From Bacteroidota bacterium (GTDB lineage Bacteria > Bacteroidota > Bacteroidia > Sphingobacteriales > Sphingobacteriaceae), in assembly GCA_013289045.1 (NCBI GenBank), contig JABDAU010000011.1, positions 1 to 62,408 of the forward strand: DNA of 62,408 nucleotides, read 5' to 3'. This document shows positions 18,199-26,893 of the stretch, piece after piece; position 1 is the first letter of the stretch; each line of letters opens with the position of its first letter. Both the position numbers and the translations under genes were made by a program. Below the pieces are notes generated by a model. It ran no database searches. It was not told the origin of the DNA and saw only the letters and a program-made list of their open reading frames with translations.

Positions 18199-18519
18199 TT
18201 ATGCCATTGGCGGCGAACGCCCTGCAGAAAGGATAAGCGCGATGTTGGTAAACGCGTATTGAGCATCTTTATAATAATAATTGCTTACGGTTACTGGCGC
18301 AAAATATACTATGTTAAAAACAGCCATTGTGTTGTGATGCATGGCATCGCACAATTGGCAATTTTCGGATATAACAGTTTTGTGTGGGATATTCTGGCTA
18401 TGATTACCGGCCAGACTTTGCGGAAAACTATGCTGGTGTGACCATACCACCCATTGCCCTGCCGCGAAGCAAAACAACAATATCCATGTGAGGACGATAT
18501 GTTTCCTGTTTGTTTTCAA
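18199..18519 (-). CDS. small exported His/Cys-rich protein upstream of the TonB receptor
   Basis: 106 residues with an N-terminal membrane or signal segment (IVLTWILLFCFAAGQWVVW). Metal-ligand-like clusters follow (SHQHSF, NCQLCDAMHHNT), and it ends AGRSPPMA. Small proteins ending in a (G)RxPP motif next to TonB receptors are a known pattern in Bacteroidota (DUF2946-like); this assignment is from memory. It lies 118 bases before the receptor and probably shares its transcript. A periplasmic metal-binding accessory role is inferred. Confidence 0.7.
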   Translation of the reverse strand: MKTNRKHIVLTWILLFCFAAGQWVVWSHQHSFPQSLAGNHSQNIPHKTVISENCQLCDAMHHNTMAVFNIVYFAPVTVSNYYYKDAQYAFTNIALILSAGRSPPMA

Positions 18520-18572
18520 AAGTCAGTCGATCCGTAAACCGGGTGCAAAATTAAACATTTATACTATAAATT

Positions 18573-18640
18573 ATATACCAATTGCAACTTAATTGCAATT
18601 AAGACAACTATTGACATTAAATTGTTACAGATTGGTATAT
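18573..18640. promoter_or_regulatory. palindromic candidate operator between divergent genes
   Basis: A perfect 16-base palindrome, CTTAATTGCAATTAAG (18588-18603), overlaps two direct AATTGCAA words. It is framed by ATATACCAAT (18573-18582) and its inverted copy ATTGGTATAT (18631-18640). It lies between the His/Cys protein (minus) and the 18649 gene (plus), where a metal-responsive repressor could act on both. Confidence 0.45.
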
Positions 18641-18648
18641 TTACCGCC

Positions 18649-18990
18649 ATGAAACCCGCTGAAATTAACCAGAAATGGAGTGCGCTGCAGGAGCGGATAG
18701 CCGAAGAATTTGATAACGAAAAGCCTGATATTAAAGTAATGCTGTTCCTCATCGGCGTGCAGGAACTGGGGCAAGGGCCGAGGAAATTCAGCAAAAGGCA
18801 AAAGGAAGAGCTGATGCATATTGCCAACTGTCGATTATTTAGCTCCATGGGCTTTTATGAGCTGGAAGGATTAGACCAGGACGGATGGCCGCACTGGAAA
18901 CGGGTTGGCGTGATACCAAACTATACCATTCTTGAGCAGGAAATGGTTTTGAAATCGTTGATCATTGATTATTTTGAGGAGATGGCGTGA
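18649..18990 (+). CDS. conserved hypothetical cytosolic protein
   Basis: 113 residues from MKPAEINQKWSALQERIAEEF. Soluble, with KVMLFLIGVQELGQGPRKFS, KEELMHIANCRLF and LDQDGWPHWKRVGVIP as its most distinctive parts. It looks like a conserved Bacteroidota protein of unknown function; I cannot name a family. Divergent from the His/Cys protein and TonB receptor, from which it is separated by a palindromic region. Confidence 0.75.
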   Translation: MKPAEINQKWSALQERIAEEFDNEKPDIKVMLFLIGVQELGQGPRKFSKRQKEELMHIANCRLFSSMGFYELEGLDQDGWPHWKRVGVIPNYTILEQEMVLKSLIIDYFEEMA

Positions 18991-19015
18991 TATAAAGCGA
19001 GATGTGATCGCGCGG

Positions 19016-19141
19016 ATCCCCTCTTGAGAGGGGGTGCGGTTGGAAAAGAGCGCAAAGGCAGGGGTGTGTTATCAGCTTTGCATAGCGTTTAGACACACCC
19101 CTGCAGCCGCACAAGCTTACGCGCCCCTCTCAAGAGGGGAA
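19016..19141. repeat. ~125-base imperfect palindrome (GCAGGGGTGTGTT family)
   Basis: Outer arms CCCCTCTtGAGAGGGG / CCCCTCTCAAGAGGGG and inner arms GCAGGGGTGTGTT / ACACACCCCTGC make one long hairpin. A relative with the same inner arms lies at 42286-42450, and a variant at 29651-29784. It is placed between the hypothetical gene and the cyclophilin gene. Confidence 0.85.
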
Positions 19142-19173
19142 CTAAACAATACAATTAGACATTAATCATAAAA

Positions 19174-19863
19174 ATGAAAAAACTCCTAACACTAGCCTTA
19201 CTTTTCATCAGCGTAGCTGCCTTCGCAAAACCGCCGAAGAACCAGTATGTGCGCATTAAAACCAGCTATGGCGAATGCATCATCCGCCTGTATAACGAAA
19301 CACCGCAGCACCGCGATAACTTTATCAAGCTGGCTAAAAAGGGATTTTACAATGGCACGCTCTTTCACCGGGTGATACAGGATTTTATGATCCAGGGCGG
19401 CGACCCGGATTCAAAAAATGCCAAGCCGGGCGCTGAGCTGGGCAATGGGGATGTGGGCTATACCATCCCGTCAGAATTCCGCGACAGCCTGTTCCATAAA
19501 CGCGGCGTTTTGGCTGCAGCTCGTGATGATAACCCGGCAAAGGCCTCCAGCGGCTGCCAGTTTTACATTGTAGAAGGCAAGCGCTTTACCGATGCAAAAA
19601 TGGATACACTGGAAAAAACCCGCATGAAAGGCCAGAAGATCCCCGAGTTTAAACGGGCCTATTACCGCACCGTTGGCGGCACGCCGCATTTGGATAATAA
19701 TTATACCGTTTACGGTGAAGTAGTGGCGGGTATAGATATGGTCGACCTGATCGCTGCGGTAAAAAAAGATGGGAATGACCGCCCGCTGGCGGATGTGCCG
19801 ATGACGGTGGAAGTGCTGAGTAAGAAAGAGTGCAAGGAGATGGACGCTTTACTGAGCCTGTAA
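19174..19863 (+). CDS. exported peptidyl-prolyl cis-trans isomerase (cyclophilin type)
   Basis: 229 residues with a signal peptide (MKKLLTLALLFISVAAFAKP). The cyclophilin core is clear: LFHRVIQDFMIQGGDP, SSGCQFYIVEG and NYTVYGEVVAGIDMVD. An insertion of ~35 residues around 135-165 (TDAKMDTLEKTRMKGQKIPE) is common in Bacteroidota members. It assists folding of proline-containing periplasmic proteins. Confidence 0.93.
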   Translation: MKKLLTLALLFISVAAFAKPPKNQYVRIKTSYGECIIRLYNETPQHRDNFIKLAKKGFYNGTLFHRVIQDFMIQGGDPDSKNAKPGAELGNGDVGYTIPSEFRDSLFHKRGVLAAARDDNPAKASSGCQFYIVEGKRFTDAKMDTLEKTRMKGQKIPEFKRAYYRTVGGTPHLDNNYTVYGEVVAGIDMVDLIAAVKKDGNDRPLADVPMTVEVLSKKECKEMDALLSL

Positions 19864-19869
19864 CCCATC

Positions 19870-19973
19870 TTGTCATCCTGAGCGATAGCGAAGAACCTTT
19901 GCTTATGCATCTCGAACTATGCATAGCAGGTAAGCACAGTTCAAAGATTCTTCGCTATCGCTCAGAATGACAA
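19870..19973. repeat. inverted repeat GTCATnCTGAGCGATAGCGAAG
   Basis: Arms at 19870-19901 and 19942-19973 pair nearly perfectly around a 40-base spacer. It fills the gap between the cyclophilin and exonuclease genes. Confidence 0.8.
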
Positions 19974-20013
19974 GCATTTTTATAAATCCGAAATCGAAAA
20001 TTCGACATCCGAA

Positions 20014-20790
20014 ATGAAAATAGTTTCCTATAACGTAAACGGCATCCGCTCGGCCATTAATAAAAACTGGTTTGCCTGGCTGCAGGCTACCGATGCCGAT
20101 GTGGTGTGTTTGCAAGAAATAAAAGCGAATAAAGAAGATATTAAAGAACTTGGCCTTGTAGATCAGTTGGGTTACCAGCATTACTGGTTTCCGGCGGAAA
20201 AGAAGGGCTATAGTGGTACCGCCATATTTACTAAAATGCTGCCTAACCATATCGAATATGGCTGCGGTATACCTGATTTTGATAGGGAAGGCCGCTGTAT
20301 CCGTATCGATTTCGACCACGTTTCGGTAATGAGCGTGTATTTCCCGTCAGGCTCCAGCGGCGATGAGCGGCAGGTATTCAAATACCGTTTTTTGGATGAG
20401 TTTGGCGCTTACCTTGCCGATCTCATCAAAACCAAATGCCCCAACCTGGTAGTTTGCGGCGATTACAACATCTGTCATAAGCCTATCGACATACATAATC
20501 CAAAATCAAACGCTAATTCATCCGGCTTTTTGCCCGAGGAGCGTGAATGGATGGAAAACTTTGTCCAATCCGGCTTTGTAGACACCTTCCGCCATCATAA
20601 CCAGGAACCGCATAATTATACGTGGTGGAGCTTCCGGGCCAATTCGCGTAATAAGAACCTGGGCTGGCGCATCGATTATGCAATGGTGACCGAGCCGCTT
20701 AGAGATAACATTAAACGCGCAGCTATTTTGCCCGAGGCAAAGCATTCAGATCATTGCCCAGTTTTGGTGGAATTGGAGTTTGTCCCCTAA
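20014..20790 (+). CDS. xth: exodeoxyribonuclease III (AP endonuclease)
   Basis: 258 residues of the EEP nuclease superfamily. MKIVSYNVNGIRSA gives the metal-binding Asn, CLQEIK the Glu, CGDYNICH the catalytic Asp/Asn, WRIDYAM a conserved Asp, and KHSDHCPV the catalytic His. It repairs abasic sites and trims 3' ends in base-excision repair. The start is the Met right at the conserved core. Confidence 0.94.
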   Translation: MKIVSYNVNGIRSAINKNWFAWLQATDADVVCLQEIKANKEDIKELGLVDQLGYQHYWFPAEKKGYSGTAIFTKMLPNHIEYGCGIPDFDREGRCIRIDFDHVSVMSVYFPSGSSGDERQVFKYRFLDEFGAYLADLIKTKCPNLVVCGDYNICHKPIDIHNPKSNANSSGFLPEEREWMENFVQSGFVDTFRHHNQEPHNYTWWSFRANSRNKNLGWRIDYAMVTEPLRDNIKRAAILPEAKHSDHCPVLVELEFVP

Positions 20791-20848
20791 CCACCTGAAG
20801 GGGGAATGTAAGCAGCTATTTCAGCTTTCGGATCCAAATTTAGCACGG

Positions 20849-21979
20849 TTAATTAATCGTTACAGATAATTCATTAAAATTATTCTCACTTATTGGTCTT
20901 GGTCCTACTTCAATAAAATAAAGCGTTTTAAGTAGTTGATAGATATTAGTATAAATTAGCTTAAGCTGTTCAATTCTGGAATCTGCTTGATGATCTGCAC
21001 GCAAATCCAAGTGTGTAAAAATGACTTCCATGCGCTTTAGCCACTTTTTCTCAGAATCCTCTGCAGGCTTGTCCCATATTTGCTCAAATTTCTGAAAACT
21101 TTTTACGGTATAATTATCTCCTTCCTTTTCCAGCATTAAATCACCAATTCCTTGCTGCCAATCTCTATAAATCAAAGCCAACTTTACAGAAAGTGCTTTA
21201 ATTACATCGCTGTGCTGTTCAGTATTAATTTGCTTATCTATTGAGAGTTTGCTTAAAATCTCATTTAAATCAGTAATAAAAGTTATTTTTTGAGATTCAC
21301 CTAATTCGGCGATTGATTCATTTATAGTTTCCTTAAGGTATTTGGTAATGAGATGATCAATCTCAATAGATAATTTTTTAATTATATCAGGATCGATATG
21401 TTCTTTATCCACTTTAATAATGTCACAGAATTTTTGGGTCATACTCATTTCTACACGCTGTCCGTCAGCGAAAGTTGACTCAACATTTTGTAAGCAAGAT
21501 GAAATTCTATGCAGGCTTTCGTCCTTATTATTGATTTTTAGCTTAGCTTCTGATAAACGATATGCCCTAATCCAAGCTAATAATACACAAAGCCTATATA
21601 CAGAACTTTTGTATTTGTAATCATAAAATGTATTTACTGGCGCATTTTTCCATAGGTAATGAGAACGAGTGTGGTAAATTTCGTGTAATCTATAGTTCAG
21701 AGATAATGCCGCCCTGAATAAATTGGTTTTATAAAAAATAAATAATTCCTGTCCCTCTATCCTTTTCGTGCGCTTTTCCAGCCAACGGGGAATTAAGTAA
21801 TCTTTGAATATAAAGCCTACAATAACTGTAATAATTGTTGTTGTTGCAATTATTGCTGCTGCTTGAACGCTTGGTTCTAACCATTTGATATGCAATAAAT
21901 TGTTTGGTTGATTTGTGATCTTCTTAAGAGAATCAATTTGATGCTGATACAGCCTGAGCGAGTCTATATGTGCCCCCAT
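20849..21979 (-). CDS. hypothetical single-span membrane protein
   Basis: 376 residues, not recognised. Residues ~1-34 carry a short helical region (SLRLYQHQIDSLKKI). One membrane span follows (IIATTTIITVIVGFIFK, ~42-60), then a basic stretch and a long, mainly helical soluble domain. DNA is visibly AT-richer than the neighbouring housekeeping genes, and codon use fits acquired DNA. Short intergenic gaps, no operon partner. It could be a sensor or effector of unknown type. Confidence 0.7.
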   Translation of the reverse strand: MGAHIDSLRLYQHQIDSLKKITNQPNNLLHIKWLEPSVQAAAIIATTTIITVIVGFIFKDYLIPRWLEKRTKRIEGQELFIFYKTNLFRAALSLNYRLHEIYHTRSHYLWKNAPVNTFYDYKYKSSVYRLCVLLAWIRAYRLSEAKLKINNKDESLHRISSCLQNVESTFADGQRVEMSMTQKFCDIIKVDKEHIDPDIIKKLSIEIDHLITKYLKETINESIAELGESQKITFITDLNEILSKLSIDKQINTEQHSDVIKALSVKLALIYRDWQQGIGDLMLEKEGDNYTVKSFQKFEQIWDKPAEDSEKKWLKRMEVIFTHLDLRADHQADSRIEQLKLIYTNIYQLLKTLYFIEVGPRPISENNFNELSVTIN

Positions 21980-22112
21980 AAGGTTTAAGATTGGTAGTAA
22001 GATAATTACTATTTCAAAGGTAGTATTTAATGCTTTTCACACAAGCGTTACTTTACCTAAGCCATTCATTTTATAATCATTTTCCCGCAATACTATTATT
22101 TAATAGCTGCAA

Positions 22113-22140
22113 ACAAAAAAGCCCCCAATAATGGAGGCTT
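22113..22140 (-). terminator. intrinsic terminator of efp
   Basis: On the minus strand AAGCCTCC, a 6-base loop and GGGGGCTT form an 8-bp stem with one mismatch, followed by TTTTTG. It lies 24 bases after the efp stop. Confidence 0.75.
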
Positions 22141-22163
22141 CTATATTATCTTTCTTTAAGAAC

Positions 22164-22727
22164 TTACGATTTCACCCTTTCAGAGTAAGAACCTGTAGTG
22201 GTATCAACTTTAACCCTATCGCCGATATTAATGAACAACGGCACTTTTATTTCGGCGCCGGTTTCAACGGTAGCATTCTTAAGGGCATTGGTTGAGGTAT
22301 TGCCTGCAACTGCCGGCTCGGTATAAGTGATCTCCAGCTCAACTGATGATGGCAGTTTGGCGGTGATCGGCTCGTCGCTTTCAAATGCTACGATCACATT
22401 CAGGCCTTCTTTCAGGAATTTCACACCATCGCCAAATAAAAATTTGGGCACGTTGTGCTGCTCAAAAGTGGTGTTATCCATTACCACCAGGTCATCGCCA
22501 TCCTCGTAAAGATATTGGTAATCACTGGTTTCAACACGGGCAATATCAACCTCCTCGTCTGTACGGAAACGGTATTCAACCAGTTTGCCGGTTTTAACGT
22601 TGCGCATACGCGCCTGGTAAAATGCGCGCAGGTTGCCCGGAGTACGATGTATAAATTCCTCTACCTGTATCAATTCGCCGTTGAAGCGAAGTATACTGCC
22701 ATTTTTTATATCAGATGCCTTAGCCAT
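22164..22727 (-). CDS. efp: translation elongation factor P
   Basis: 187 residues with all three EF-P domains, ending GDRVKVDTTTGSYSERVKS as expected. EF-P frees ribosomes stalled at polyproline. The tip loop of domain I reads HRTPGNLRAF: where E. coli has the modified Lys34 (PGKG) and Pseudomonas an Arg, this protein has Asn32. No EF-P modification gene (epmA/earP/ymfI type) is in the window. It has a good promoter at 22745-22776 and its own terminator. Confidence 0.94.
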   Translation of the reverse strand: MAKASDIKNGSILRFNGELIQVEEFIHRTPGNLRAFYQARMRNVKTGKLVEYRFRTDEEVDIARVETSDYQYLYEDGDDLVVMDNTTFEQHNVPKFLFGDGVKFLKEGLNVIVAFESDEPITAKLPSSVELEITYTEPAVAGNTSTNALKNATVETGAEIKVPLFINIGDRVKVDTTTGSYSERVKS

Positions 22728-22744
22728 AATAATTTATTGAGGCG

Positions 22745-22776
22745 CAAACTTAGGGAGTTACAGGGAAAGAAGCAAA
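22745..22776 (-). promoter_or_regulatory. Bacteroidota-type promoter of efp
   Basis: On the minus strand TTTG (22773-22776), 20 bases, then TAAGTTTG (22745-22752) match the -33/-7 consensus. The efp ATG follows 17 bases on. A dispersed inverted repeat abuts the -33 box. Confidence 0.7.
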
Positions 22777-22781
22777 TGTTA

Positions 22782-22862
22782 GTTGATTGAGTGAGTGGTT
22801 GATTAAGTGAATGGTTACTGTTTTCTAACTACTCACCCAATCAACCTAATCAACCATTCACC
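22782..22862. repeat. GATTGAGTGAGTGG inverted repeat
   Basis: GTTGATTGAGTGAGTGGTTG and AGTGAATGGTT words on the left are mirrored by inverted copies on the right (CACCCAATCAACC, CAACCATTCACC). A near-identical element lies at 35006-35114. It separates efp from the alcohol dehydrogenase and ends at that gene's stop codon. Confidence 0.8.
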
Positions 22863-22863
22863 A

Positions 22864-23910
22864 CTACTTCAGCGATGCAATATCGATCACAAACCGATAA
22901 CGAACATCACCTTTTACCATACGCTCGTAAGCAGGGGTGATATCCTGGATATTGATCATTTCGATATCTGAAACAATGCCGTTCTCGGCGCAGAAATCCA
23001 GCATTTCCTGGGTTTCTTTTATGCCGCCTATGCCCGAACCGGCAAGGCTCTTACGACCGCCCAGCAGGCTGAAAGCTGCAACCTGTGCAGGTTCCGGCGG
23101 AACGCCAACGCACATCATTACGCCATTGGTACGCAGCAATCCCAGGTACATATTAAAATCATGCGGCGCCGATACGGTATCCAATATAAAATCAAAAGTA
23201 CCGTGTGCCGCTTTTACTTGCTCAGCATCTGTAGTTACCACAAAATGGTGCGCACCTAATTTCTTAGCGTCTTCTTCTTTCTTTGGCGAAGTACTTAGTA
23301 CAGTTACTTCAGCGCCAAGTGCAACGCCAAATTTCACGCCCATGTGGCCAAGGCCACCAAGGCCCAATACCGCCAGTTTATGACCTTTGCCTACACCCCA
23401 ATGTTTTAACGGCGACCAGGTAGTGATACCTGCGCACAATAACGGAGCGGTGGCAGCCAGGTCAAGCTTATCAGAAATTTTAAGTACGAAATGTTCTTTA
23501 ACCACAATGCTGGTTGAATAGCCGCCGTAAGTAGGGCTCGAGCCATCGCGCTCCATGCCATTGTAAGTTTGGGTATTGCCTTCAAGGCAGTATTGCTCAA
23601 GATCCTGTGCGCAATTTTCGCAATGCATGCATGAATCTACCAAACAACCTGTACCTGCAAGATCGCCTACTTTAAAGTTTTTAACGTGGTCGCCTACCTT
23701 TACAACGCGGCCAACAATTTCGTGGCCCGGTACCATTGGAAATATCCCCGGGAACCAATCGTTTTTGATCTGGTGAAGATCGGAGTGACAAACTCCGCAA
23801 TATAAAATGTCGAATTGCACATCATGCGGACCAACTTCCCTGCGCTGGAAATCCCATGGCGCAAGATCAGTTTCCGGCGATTGTGCCGCATAGCCTTTTA
23901 CTGGTATCAT
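22864..23910 (-). CDS. NAD(P)-dependent zinc alcohol dehydrogenase (YahK/cinnamyl-type)
   Basis: 348 residues of the medium-chain dehydrogenase family. Catalytic zinc ligands are in YCGVCHSDLH and GHEIVG. Structural zinc is in CMHCENCAQDLEQYC. The cofactor site is LAVLGLGGLGHMGVKFG. Family members reduce a wide range of aldehydes. No operon partner. Confidence 0.92.
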   Translation of the reverse strand: MIPVKGYAAQSPETDLAPWDFQRREVGPHDVQFDILYCGVCHSDLHQIKNDWFPGIFPMVPGHEIVGRVVKVGDHVKNFKVGDLAGTGCLVDSCMHCENCAQDLEQYCLEGNTQTYNGMERDGSSPTYGGYSTSIVVKEHFVLKISDKLDLAATAPLLCAGITTWSPLKHWGVGKGHKLAVLGLGGLGHMGVKFGVALGAEVTVLSTSPKKEEDAKKLGAHHFVVTTDAEQVKAAHGTFDFILDTVSAPHDFNMYLGLLRTNGVMMCVGVPPEPAQVAAFSLLGGRKSLAGSGIGGIKETQEMLDFCAENGIVSDIEMINIQDITPAYERMVKGDVRYRFVIDIASLK

Positions 23911-24168
23911 AGTGTAGTTTTAAAAATTTAATAGTGAATTACGGCGAAGTTAGCGTGGAAAAATACGTTTGGCAATTTTCAATTGTCGGGGGAATGTAAT
24001 TTTGGGGTGGGGCACCTTCTACCTAATCATAGTTTTTATTCCTGCTTACTGGCTTTTTATTTCTCATCTGCAAATACTGGTTAGCTATTTCTTATTTTTA
24101 TAACAACCTTATAAACAATATATATTACGGTATAATAATATATGCCTTATTTATTAAAACCCCTGCAC

Positions 24169-26808
24169 ATGAAACAACTGATCAACCTTTCACTATTAAT
24201 TGTTGCAGCAACCCTGTTTGCCGCACAAGGAAAGCCATTAAACCGCAAATCAAAAGTTCATCCATCGATAAATGCAGCCCGGTTGGATACAACCAATTAC
24301 CCGGTATACGCTACATCCGATAGCACGATCAATGCCGCTATAAATAGCCTTTACGCATCATTTTCAGAAAGCGTAACTGCAAAAATGGCTGTCATTGATA
24401 ATACGCAAAGTCTCACTGGTGCAAATTCAACCATAACAACCTACGAATCGACAGGCAGCACAGTTGCAGCGGCGGCGGACAGTTCAATTTTGTACACAAG
24501 AGGGGCATCCGCCTCAGATGCCGGTTTCGGTGGCGTTAAATGGACGTTCACAACACCTGTAGATGTATCAGCAGACAGCGTTTTTGATATAAATATTAAA
24601 ATGGGATCGGTGACGCCTAATTACCAGATCAATGCAATATTGAAACTAACCGATAATGATGGCACAATTGTTTACCTGCGCACGCTTTGCCCAACCAGGT
24701 TTTATAATAAATATGTGATATTATCTTTTGATAAGCGCTACATATCTGCCTATTCGGGTGGCACCGGCAAAATGGACTATACCCAGGTCAAGTCTGTTTC
24801 GCTTGCGTTCGAAACTAAAATATCCGGCTGGAAGGTTAATGTAAAGATCTTACGCGGATCAGCATGGCTTCCTCTATCCAAGAACCTGGTAGATACCTAC
24901 GGATTTAATGTTGCAGGCAATAATTATGCTACCGGCTATTATGTAGATTTTCCATCAGCAAAGATCCGTTTTGATGCAACAAGCAGCATTTACACCTCCG
25001 GCACAGCATACACCGTAAATTACAGCTACGGAGGGGGCACAGTGGTCATCCCCCGGGGATTTCATAACACCGGCATGCAGATACTGGTGCGCTCGAACCT
25101 AAAATTGACAGGCTACAGCAAATACGCCGACAGGATACAATGGATACCATATTCCGCCATGCCTAATGCGCTGATGGATAGTACGGGCGTAGCAATAGTT
25201 TATACCCGCGGGGCGGTCATTTCCAATCTCGATACTACAAACGGATGCTATCATGTACAAATAGAAAATATTGGTATCGACGGGCAGCAAAACGTATATG
25301 AACAGGCGCATAGCTCAAATATTACCGATGGTGTTACATTTATGGTGAAGTCTGCCGCACCAATCGTGTCGCCATATTTCTCAATTAATAATATCACCAT
25401 CAAGGATTGTTATTTCAGGAATATAACCCGTAGTGTTATTATTAATAACATACAAAGGAACGTTGCCCAGGCATGGGGAATACGTTTTAAAGACTTAGAT
25501 CTTGAAGACCACTATAACAATGGCTGGGAGGTATACAATTGCTTTGAACCGATCATTGACGGCATTATTCTGAACGGTAGCGTTTACCGCTCTTTGATAA
25601 ATGCGCAATCTGCGGTGGGCAACGTATCCGTATTCACTTACGGGGGCCAAATTTCGCATATCGTATCTGTAAATACCGGTCTTGGTCTTTTTATAAAGGA
25701 TGGCACACAAGGGATTAATTTCCAAAATTTCTCCATCACCTGTGCAACCGGCGGCCTCTCGATCGGCGAAGAACCTGGCGCCACCACAAATGGAACCATC
25801 TTTATGAATAACACGATCAGTAATGGCTCATTCTTTTCCAATACACAGGAAACGCAAAATGCTATGATCAATTTTATGGGCGGTAATATTGGCAACAACA
25901 CACAATACCGCAATTTCAGCATTAATAATGTGAATGTGATAGGTGGATGGAATGCAGTATACGGCGGCAATCCGTCGATGGCTATTGTGGTTGATAATAC
26001 GCAGTTTAACAACTGTAAATTCTATAATCAGCGCGCTAATTCGTTCGACTGGCAGAACAGCTATCAAACCAATACGTTAATAAAGGATTGTTCTTTCTTC
26101 GATGCTAACCTGTTATTAAGCGCAGGCACTTACCGGGTAATAAATTGCAGGCAGTTTAATACCAACACGACAGGCACATTTATGACGGTATCCGGAGGTA
26201 CACCAATGGAGATCGCCGGGAATTACAGCAAAGGCCCCGGATCATCAGTAGGTTTAAACATCACCGGAACGACCGCAGGATATGTGCATGATAACACCTT
26301 CACAAATTACACTTATGGCATACAGTTGGTTGCCGGTACAACAGGAGGCATTTTCGCTAATAATAACCTTGCGGGAAATATTACCAATGGCATCAACGTA
26401 AGCACCTCTACCGGCAATAAATATTATCTGAACCAGGGATATAACACAACCGCACAGGGACATTTGTATGCAGACGGCTCTATAGACGCCACAAATTATG
26501 TTGCCGCATTTGCACGCACCACCGTGGCTGATGTAAATTATACCGCCGCACAGACTGACTACCTGATCAGCTATACTTCACTTACGGCTGCCCGTACCGT
26601 TACGCTAATTGCGCTCACAGGCGCAACTGCCGCGCTGCCAAAATTCCAAGAGGTAAAAGATGAATCAGGCAATGCCGGAACCTTTAACATCACGATAAAT
26701 GCACCAGCCGGGAAGACGATAGACGGCGCAGCAAGTAAGGTCATCAATTCCGGTTACGGATTATTGAAGATTTATTACAATGGCACTAACTTTTTTACCG
26801 GATATTAG
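24169..26808 (+). CDS. secreted right-handed beta-helix protein with phage-tail-like C-terminal module
   Basis: 879 residues from MKQLINLSLLIVAATLFAAQ (signal peptide); a Met nine codons upstream is less likely. The middle (~370-800) has the Asn/Ile-rich ladder of pectate-lyase-type beta-helices (ITIKDCYFRNITRSVIINN, IKDCSFFDANLLLSAGTYR, GNITNGINVSTSTGNK). The last ~80 residues (DYLISYTSLTAARTVTLIAL, VKDESGNAGTFNITI, LLKIYYNGTNFFTGY) look like the short capping module of phage tail-fibre and tail-spike proteins. No T9SS sorting domain is present. A polysaccharide-binding or degrading role is plausible but unproven. Confidence 0.83.
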   Translation: MKQLINLSLLIVAATLFAAQGKPLNRKSKVHPSINAARLDTTNYPVYATSDSTINAAINSLYASFSESVTAKMAVIDNTQSLTGANSTITTYESTGSTVAAAADSSILYTRGASASDAGFGGVKWTFTTPVDVSADSVFDINIKMGSVTPNYQINAILKLTDNDGTIVYLRTLCPTRFYNKYVILSFDKRYISAYSGGTGKMDYTQVKSVSLAFETKISGWKVNVKILRGSAWLPLSKNLVDTYGFNVAGNNYATGYYVDFPSAKIRFDATSSIYTSGTAYTVNYSYGGGTVVIPRGFHNTGMQILVRSNLKLTGYSKYADRIQWIPYSAMPNALMDSTGVAIVYTRGAVISNLDTTNGCYHVQIENIGIDGQQNVYEQAHSSNITDGVTFMVKSAAPIVSPYFSINNITIKDCYFRNITRSVIINNIQRNVAQAWGIRFKDLDLEDHYNNGWEVYNCFEPIIDGIILNGSVYRSLINAQSAVGNVSVFTYGGQISHIVSVNTGLGLFIKDGTQGINFQNFSITCATGGLSIGEEPGATTNGTIFMNNTISNGSFFSNTQETQNAMINFMGGNIGNNTQYRNFSINNVNVIGGWNAVYGGNPSMAIVVDNTQFNNCKFYNQRANSFDWQNSYQTNTLIKDCSFFDANLLLSAGTYRVINCRQFNTNTTGTFMTVSGGTPMEIAGNYSKGPGSSVGLNITGTTAGYVHDNTFTNYTYGIQLVAGTTGGIFANNNLAGNITNGINVSTSTGNKYYLNQGYNTTAQGHLYADGSIDATNYVAAFARTTVADVNYTAAQTDYLISYTSLTAARTVTLIALTGATAALPKFQEVKDESGNAGTFNITINAPAGKTIDGAASKVINSGYGLLKIYYNGTNFFTGY

Positions 26809-26820
26809 CAAAATAGATTC

Positions 26821-26857
26821 CAAAAAAAATAGCGATGAGTTCAAAACTCATCGCTAT
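26821..26857 (-). terminator. intrinsic terminator of ffh
   Basis: A perfect 13-bp stem (ATAGCGATGAGTT at 26829-26841 with its complement at 26845-26857, 3-base loop) is followed on the minus strand by eight T. It lies 37 bases beyond the ffh stop. Confidence 0.9.
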
Positions 26858-26893
26858 CTATACTTTAACTCCCTCTTCAGGGGCTGGGGGGCT

